Position numbers and translations under genes: made by a program. DNA of 64,000 nt, from positions 1-64,000 of the forward strand of contig WGNC01000021.1 in the NCBI GenBank assembly GCA_016124745.1, written 5' to 3'. Positions 57,874 through 64,000 of the stretch are shown in pieces; position 1 is the first letter of the stretch, and the number at the start of each line of letters is the position of its first letter. The notes under the pieces were generated by a model. The model did not search any database. It was given only the letters and a program-made list of their open reading frames with translations, and was not told the DNA's origin. The stretch comes from Thiobacillus sp. Its GTDB lineage: Bacteria > Pseudomonadota > Gammaproteobacteria > Burkholderiales > Thiobacillaceae.

Positions 57874-58802
57874 GCTGCCCCCTCCACGCGTTCAGCGACT
57901 CGCAGCACCGCACTGCGTGCACGCGGGTTGTCCTTCAATTCAGCGTCGGCCGCGTGCTGGGCCCGGCCCACCAGTTTCAATCGCCCTGGCTTCAGCATGG
58001 CCGCGGGAATCGGCAGTCGCGCGGGGGCCTGTTCGCCCATCGCCTCGTCGCGCATGAAGCGCTTGACGATGCGGTCCTCCAGCGAGTGAAAGCTGATCAC
58101 CGCCAATCGTCCACCCGTTTCAAGTCTGTCCACGCATTGCGGCAAGACGGCCCTCAACTCTTCCAGTTCGCGGTTGATATGAATCCGTATAGCCTGGAAG
58201 CTGCGTGTCGCCGGGTGTTGTCCCGGCTCGCGCCGTTTGACCGTGGCTGCGATGAGGTTCGCCAACTGCCCCGTACTGCGGATGGCTTCTTTTTGCCGTG
58301 CCGCAACAATCGCGCGCGCAACCGATTTAGCAAACCGCTCTTCCCCGTAGCTACGGATGACTTCACTGATCTCCCCCTCTTCAGCCGTCGCCAGCCAGTC
58401 CGCGGCCGACATTCCGCTTCCCGGATCCATGCGCATATCGAGTGGCGCATCGAAGCGGAAGCTGAAACCGCGTGTCGCATCGTCGAGTTGCGGCGACGAC
58501 ACGCCGATGTCCAGCAAGATTCCGTTCACCCGCCCCACACCCAACTCATCCAGCACTGCACCCATGCGCGAGAAAGCGCTCTGCACCAGTGTCAGCCGGG
58601 CATCCCGCAGGTCTGCACCGGCGCGCATGGCATCAGGATCGCGATCCAGCGCAATCAGCTGCCCCTGCGGCCCCAGCCGATCCAGGATCAGGCGGCTATG
58701 CCCGCCACGCCCGAAGGTGGCGTCGACATACACGCCATCGGACCGGATCGCCAGCGCTGCCACCGCCTCCTGTGCCAATACCGGCACATGGGCGGGCACC
58801 AT
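57870..58802 (-). CDS. rsmH: 16S rRNA (cytosine-1402-N4)-methyltransferase
   Basis: A 310-residue SAM-dependent methyltransferase (MraW). It has [24 protein letters not shown] (SAM motif I), [19 protein letters not shown] (in part) and the C-terminal [14 protein letters not shown]. It methylates C1402 of 16S rRNA; the partner enzyme RsmI, acting on the same base, is encoded at 61504. TGATG overlap with mraZ; a GTG just before the ATG is also possible. Confidence 0.96.
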   Translation of the reverse strand: MVPAHVPVLAQEAVAALAIRSDGVYVDATFGRGGHSRLILDRLGPQGQLIALDRDPDAMRAGADLRDARLTLVQSAFSRMGAVLDELGVGRVNGILLDIGVSSPQLDDATRGFSFRFDAPLDMRMDPGSGMSAADWLATAEEGEISEVIRSYGEERFAKSVARAIVAARQKEAIRSTGQLANLIAATVKRREPGQHPATRSFQAIRIHINRELEELRAVLPQCVDRLETGGRLAVISFHSLEDRIVKRFMRDEAMGEQAPARLPIPAAMLKPGRLKLVGRAQHAADAELKDNPRARSAVLRVAERVEGAA

Positions 58803-59248
58803 CACAACGTGAACCCCTCCAGTTCGGGTGGCAGCACGTCGTCGCTAAAGGTCAACGCCTGCGCCACCTTCGCTTCCCAACGTGCCTCATTCCACAATTC
58901 CACCTTGCTGCCCTGCCCCACCATCACGACGTTCTTATCCAGTTCGGCGAACTTGCGCAGCATCGGCGGCAGCAGCACGCGACCGGCACTGTCCATATCC
59001 ATGTCGTGCGCATAGCCAACGAGCAATTGTTTGAGACTGCGGGTACGGGGATTGAAATCGGACAGGCCGTTGAGCTTCTTTTCGATCGGCTCCCATTCAG
59101 GCAGGGGATAGAGCAACAGGCACTGGCTGGGGTCGGCGGTGATCACCACCCGACCAGCGCCATTGACGAGAAGCGCGTCGCGGTAGCGCGCCGGCACCAC
59201 AAGCCGGCTCTTGCTATCCAGACTGACCGTTGCTACGCCCCGAAACAT
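58802..59248 (-). CDS. mraZ: Transcriptional regulator MraZ
   Basis: A 148-residue protein of two AbrB-like SpoVT domains, each with the DxxxR element ([14 protein letters not shown] and [14 protein letters not shown]). It is the first gene of the dcw cluster and represses that cluster's promoter. Four spaced GTGGG-like boxes upstream (59295-59329) are its expected operator. Confidence 0.96.
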   Translation of the reverse strand: MFRGVATVSLDSKSRLVVPARYRDALLVNGAGRVVITADPSQCLLLYPLPEWEPIEKKLNGLSDFNPRTRSLKQLLVGYAHDMDMDSAGRVLLPPMLRKFAELDKNVVMVGQGSKVELWNEARWEAKVAQALTFSDDVLPPELEGFTL

Positions 59249-59294
59249 GCCCCCCCCTTATTTGAATTGTGCTGTGTTTGGCTGGGCGCATTCT

Positions 59295-59329
59295 CCCACA
59301 ACTTCCCACCAATCACCACTTGCACCCAC
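59295..59329 (-). promoter_or_regulatory. MraZ operator, four boxes
   Basis: Read toward mraZ, the minus strand carries GTGGG, GTGGT, GTGGG and GTGGG at exact 10-base spacing, about 50-80 bases before the start codon. This matches the direct TGGGN repeats bound by MraZ in other bacteria. One box has T in place of the last G. Confidence 0.85.
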
Positions 59330-59368
59330 TATAGGGGATAGATTTGGGGGGGTCAAGCGGGTGGACGC

Positions 59369-59401
59369 AAAAAAACCCCTATGCCTCAATGACTTAGGGG
59401 T
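59369..59401 (-). terminator. Rho-independent terminator between rnpB and mraZ
   Basis: On the minus strand, accccta/taggggt forms a 7-bp stem with a 13-base loop, followed directly by seven T. It lies about 110 bases past the rnpB 3' end and upstream of the dcw promoter, so it separates the two units. Confidence 0.8.
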
Positions 59402-59511
59402 GGTTTCGGGTTGTGGATAAGTTTCTGGAAAAACCTGATGTTAGGGGCGTTTTTTGCCTCTAATTTGAGGAAAATTAGCTAACCAATTGAATTGTAATGA
59501 ATAGTGGGAAA

Positions 59512-59815
59512 GTCGGTCGATAAGCCGGGTTCTGTCGTGGACAACCATTCCTCTAGGCCGGCCATTGCTGACCGGCTCCAGCCACCTACCCGCAGACTCG
59601 GCGAGCCGCGTCATCGTCTGCCTATTTGGTGTTGCTCCGGATGGAGGTTACCGCGTTTCACCGTAACTGAATACGCTCGTCTCTGTGGCCCTGTTCCTCG
59701 CCTCGCGGCGTCCGGCCGTTAGCCGGCATCCTGCTCTGTGGAGCCCGGACTTTCCTCTCCCCTGCTTGCCCCCGAGAGGGTTTGCGTGGCAGCGGTTGCC
59801 TGACCGGCTTTCCCG
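59512..59815 (-). ncRNA. rnpB: RNase P RNA, class A
   Basis: The minus strand holds the conserved elements in order: gaggaaagtccgggctccac, a pseudoknot arm atgccggctaacg, gtgaaacgcggtaacctc, and the 3' part gacagaacccggcttatcg. It is the catalytic RNA that trims tRNA 5' leaders. The ends are estimated to within a few bases. Confidence 0.93.
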
Positions 59816-59908
59816 CTTGCCATTATAAAGGCTTCACTTGACTGCAGGGGCTGATTTGCTAAGCAGAGATATCCGGTCGCCGATAGCGGCCCCAACAGGA
59901 GAACCATC

Positions 59909-60421
59909 ATGAGAAGACGTCTTTACTTCATGGTGCCGGACGCGAGAAGCGCCCGACAAATTCACGACGAGCTCTTGCTCGCACGCATCGAGGATGGCCA
60001 TATTCATGTCATGGCCAGGGACGGCGTCGCGCTGGCCGGCCTTCAGGAGGCCTCGATCCTGCAGAAATCCGATTTCGTCCACGGCGCGGAAACAGGCCTG
60101 GCGGTCGGTGGCGGCATCGGAATCCTCGCAGGGCTGGTGGCGATCTTCTTTCCGCCTGCCGGCGTCGACCTGCAACTGGTCACCATCCTGCTGACCGCAC
60201 TGGTCGGTGCCGCTTTTGGTGCCTGGGCCGCCAGCATGGTCGCCAGTTCCATCCCAAACTCGCGGTTGCGGGCCTTCGAATCGGCCATCACCGCCGGCCA
60301 CATCCTGATGATGGTGGATGTACCGGCGGGGCGCGTCAACGAGATCCGGGAACTGGTCGCCGCGCATCACCCCGAGGCGATGGGTTCGGGCATCGAGCCC
60401 ACCATACCGGCCTTCCCCTGA
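59909..60421 (+). CDS. DUF1269-like membrane-associated protein
   Basis: A 170-residue protein. The N-terminal part resembles a ferredoxin-like domain; the middle has a glycine-zipper hydrophobic stretch (GLAVGGGIGILAGLVAIFF and the later LLTALVGAAFGAWAA). A second small domain ends with VDVPAGRVNEIRELV. It looks like the DUF1269 family of small, possibly stress-related membrane proteins. A strong AGGAG precedes the ATG. It stands alone between rnpB and pyrC. Confidence 0.7.
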   Translation: MRRRLYFMVPDARSARQIHDELLLARIEDGHIHVMARDGVALAGLQEASILQKSDFVHGAETGLAVGGGIGILAGLVAIFFPPAGVDLQLVTILLTALVGAAFGAWAASMVASSIPNSRLRAFESAITAGHILMMVDVPAGRVNEIRELVAAHHPEAMGSGIEPTIPAFP

Positions 60422-60448
60422 AAGCGACGTTCGTTCGCCGCTTTGATC

Positions 60449-60475
60449 AACCGGGCCAAATGCCCGGTTTTTTTA
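60449..60475 (+). terminator. Rho-independent terminator
   Basis: aaccgggc/gcccggtt forms an 8-bp stem with a 5-base loop, followed by a run of T. It ends the DUF1269-like gene and lies at the tail of the convergent pyrC gene; the complementary A-run lets it act in both directions. Confidence 0.9.
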
Positions 60476-61507
60476 TTCGACGACGCGCCAGCGAACAGCC
60501 TCGCCCGCACGCAACGGCACCAGGTCGACGTCACCGAGTTTGAGGCTGACCGGAATGTCCCTGTTTTCACGCCTGAGCGTGATGATGTCGGCGTGCCGCG
60601 GCAGGCCGTAGAAATCGGCACCATAAAAACTCGCGAAGGCTTCGAGCCTGTCCAGCGCGCCCGCATCCTCGAACGCTTCCGCGTACAACTCGATCGCGGC
60701 ATGCGCAGAATAGATGCCGGCGCAGCCGCAGGCCGTTTCCTTGGCGCCCACTGCGTGCGGCGCGGAGTCGGTGCCAAGGAAGAACTTCGAATTGCCGGAA
60801 ATGGCCGCGGCCACCAGCGCCTGGCGGTGCAACTCGCGCTTGAGCACCGGAAGGCAATACATGTGGGGCCGAATGCCGCCACGGAACATGGCGTTGCGGT
60901 TGTACAGCAGATGGTGCGCGGTGATCGTCGCGGCAACGTTGGGGGGCGCCGCCGTTACGAATTCCGCGGCCTGGCGGGTGGTTATGTGCTCCAGCACGAT
61001 TTTCAGCCGGGGAAAGCCCCGCAGCAGTTGGGTCAGATGGCGCTCGATGAACACGGCTTCGCGGTCGAACACATCGACATCGGGATCGACCACTTCGCCA
61101 TGCAGCAGGAGCGGCATGCCGGCTTCTTCCATTGCCGCGATGGCCGGGTACGCCTTGGCGAGATCGGTGACGCCCGAATCGGAATTGGTGGTCGCGCCTG
61201 CCGGGTAATACTTCACGGCATGCACAAAGCCGCTTGCCCGCGCACGATGGATTTCGGCGGGCCGGGTGTTGTCGGTGAGATACAGCGTCATCAGCGGCTC
61301 GAACGCTGTGCTGCACGCCGCAGCCAGCAGGCGCTCACGGTAGGCTGCAGCATCGGCCACGCTCACCACCGGCGGCTTCAGGTTGGGCATTGCGATGGCG
61401 CGGCCGAACACGCGCGCGGTGTCCGGCAGTACGCTCTGCATGGCAGCGCCATCGCGAAAATGCACGTGCCAGTCGTCGGGGCGGGTAATCCTGAGGATGT
61501 CGGTCAT
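60473..61507 (-). CDS. pyrC: Dihydroorotase
   Basis: A 344-residue type II dihydroorotase of pyrimidine synthesis, closing carbamoyl aspartate to dihydroorotate. It shows the metal-binding DWHVHFRDG, the carboxylated-lysine segment [26 protein letters not shown] and [13 protein letters not shown]. It overlaps rsmI by four bases on the same strand. Confidence 0.96.
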   Translation of the reverse strand: MTDILRITRPDDWHVHFRDGAAMQSVLPDTARVFGRAIAMPNLKPPVVSVADAAAYRERLLAAACSTAFEPLMTLYLTDNTRPAEIHRARASGFVHAVKYYPAGATTNSDSGVTDLAKAYPAIAAMEEAGMPLLLHGEVVDPDVDVFDREAVFIERHLTQLLRGFPRLKIVLEHITTRQAAEFVTAAPPNVAATITAHHLLYNRNAMFRGGIRPHMYCLPVLKRELHRQALVAAAISGNSKFFLGTDSAPHAVGAKETACGCAGIYSAHAAIELYAEAFEDAGALDRLEAFASFYGADFYGLPRHADIITLRRENRDIPVSLKLGDVDLVPLRAGEAVRWRVVE

Positions 61508-62388
61508 GCTTCGTTCTGCCTGCTCGGCTTCAGTGCCAGCGTCATTTTATAGAGTTCGGCCTTGCTGCGTCCGGTGATCTGCGACGCCAGCTTGGCAGCG
61601 AGCGTCGGTGGCAGCGCGTTCAGCAGCACGTCGAGCACCCGCATCGCCTCGGCATCGATCATCACGGCGGCGGCAGGCGGGTGCACGATGACGACAAACT
61701 CGCCACGCACGTGGTTGGGATCGGCGGCCAGCCAGTCGGAGGCTTCCCGCAATGGCAGGGTGACGATGGACTCGAATCGCTTGGTCAGCTCACGTGCCAG
61801 CGTAACCAGCCGCGTGCTGTCCAGCACCGCGGCCATGTCGGCCAAGGTTTCCTCGATGCGGTGCGGCGCTTCATAAAAAACCAGCGCGCAAGGCAGCGCA
61901 GCAAGCGTTTGCAACTGTGCCTTGCGGGCGCCGGTTTTGGGTGGCAGAAAGCCGTGAAACAGCCACTGTCCCGACTCCAGCCCGGCGGCCGAAAGCGCCG
62001 TGGTCACTGCCGAAACGCCTGGAACCGGAACCACGGTCAGTCCCGCCGCGCGCACCGCGGCTACCAGCCGTGCGCCCGGATCGGATACCGCCGGCGTGCC
62101 GGCATCCGACACATAGGCCACCGCCTCGCCTGCTGCGATCCACGCGACCACCCTCTCCGCCGCTTCGCGTTCGTTATGTTCGCGAATGGACACCATTGGC
62201 CTGGAGATATTGAAATGTGTCAGCAATTGACCCGACACACGGGTGTCTTCCGCCGCCACGCGATCCGCGGACTTCAGCGTATCGAGCGCGCGCAGGGTGA
62301 TGTCCCCCAGATTGCCGATCGGGGTCGCAACCACATAGAGCGCTGGAGGCAAGCGGGTATGATGCGGGCTTTCACTCATGCCTGTCAT
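61504..62388 (-). CDS. rsmI: 16S rRNA (cytidine-1402-2'-O)-methyltransferase
   Basis: A 294-residue tetrapyrrole-methylase-fold enzyme with [41 protein letters not shown] and VFYEAPHR, all typical of RsmI (YraL). It methylates the ribose of C1402, next to the N4 methyl added by RsmH. Two ATGs, at 62388 and 62379, are both possible. Divergent from yraN. Confidence 0.95.
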   Translation of the reverse strand: MTGMSESPHHTRLPPALYVVATPIGNLGDITLRALDTLKSADRVAAEDTRVSGQLLTHFNISRPMVSIREHNEREAAERVVAWIAAGEAVAYVSDAGTPAVSDPGARLVAAVRAAGLTVVPVPGVSAVTTALSAAGLESGQWLFHGFLPPKTGARKAQLQTLAALPCALVFYEAPHRIEETLADMAAVLDSTRLVTLARELTKRFESIVTLPLREASDWLAADPNHVRGEFVVIVHPPAAAVMIDAEAMRVLDVLLNALPPTLAAKLASQITGRSKAELYKMTLALKPSRQNEA

Positions 62389-62396
62389 TGTCGCAG

Positions 62397-63899
<1,503 letters not shown>

Positions 63900-63900
<1 letters not shown>

Positions 63901-64000
63901 TGCTGCCGCCGTTCGAGCGCAAGCTGTGCGCGCCCGGCAAACTCGCCGAACGGGTGGATCAGCTGCCGCGCCCGCGGGTGTTCACCAACGGCTGCTTCGA
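63900..64000 (+). CDS. HldE/RfaE2-type ADP-heptose adenylyltransferase, N-terminal fragment
   Basis: Thirty-three codons before the window edge. The VFTNGCF motif begins the nucleotidyltransferase HIGH-type domain of D-glycero-beta-D-manno-heptose-1-phosphate adenylyltransferase. The ATG shares its A with the dolP stop (TGATG). There is no kinase domain before it, so this looks like the single-domain RfaE2 form. It supplies ADP-heptose for the LPS core. Confidence 0.8.

Overview
The window is a GC-rich chromosomal segment of a Gram-negative betaproteobacterium. Evidence: outer-membrane and LPS genes (lpxC, a gmhA/diaA-type isomerase, hldE-type adenylyltransferase), a complete dcw division/cell-wall cluster next to secA and dciA, class A RNase P RNA, and many periplasmic c-type cytochromes. 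The gene content resembles Thiobacillus/Gallionellaceae-type chemolithotrophs; that placement is inference, not a computed phylogeny.

Layout. 1-3740: end of an IS110-family element beside a REP-like hairpin, then a four-gene cytochrome operon led by a Cyc2-like outer-membrane cytochrome-porin. 3834-5778: tRNA-Arg, a membrane-anchored di-heme cytochrome c5 and a zinc-ribbon/Sel1 protein. 5840-11722 (minus): a CusCBA/CzcCBA-type RND metal efflux operon. 11805-17461: an LTA-synthase-like envelope enzyme, then a cytochrome b561/SHP/di-heme cytochrome/QseB-QseC operon; both are preceded by a tandem CTTAAG-type (PmrA/QseB-like) box. 17558-24531: CusF-like copper protein, two small unknown proteins, secA, dciA, a sulfotransferase and a large glycosyltransferase-like protein. 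24811-30930: accessory zone with a class III cyclase, a broken gene, an intact IS630 element with TA target duplication, a CorA/ZntB transporter and a HAD hydrolase. 31108-37378 (minus): glycogen phosphorylase, phosphoketolase and acetate kinase, a route from glycogen to acetate and ATP. 37681-39825: an MscS-type channel whose leader is out of frame because of a 7-bp repeat tract, and a DedA/TVP38-type membrane protein. 39868-59248 (minus): lpxC and the dcw cluster ftsZ-ftsA-ftsQ-ddl-murB-murC-murG-ftsW-murD-mraY-murF-murE-ftsI-ftsL-rsmH-mraZ, under a four-box MraZ operator. 59512-64000: rnpB, a DUF1269-like protein, pyrC, rsmI, yraN, gmhA/diaA, dolP and the start of an hldE-type gene.

Most notable signals. 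(1) Three dcw junctions (rsmH/ftsL, murE/murF, mraY/murD) are opened by short insertions carrying duplicated sequence. Each contains a small reading frame that overlaps the upstream stop and the downstream start by four bases (ATGA or GTGA), so translational coupling is kept. A fourth insertion, a palindromic intergenic repeat, is read in frame as the N-terminus of MurG. (2) The MscS gene looks like a contingency (phase-variable) locus: eight and a fraction 7-bp units sit ahead of a 6-bp repeat that encodes the first membrane helix, and losing one unit would restore one 458-residue frame. (3) The QseB/QseC-like system shares a box type with an envelope-modifying enzyme gene next door. (4) The Cyc2-like operon is a candidate extracellular electron-uptake module with visibly lower GC than its surroundings.
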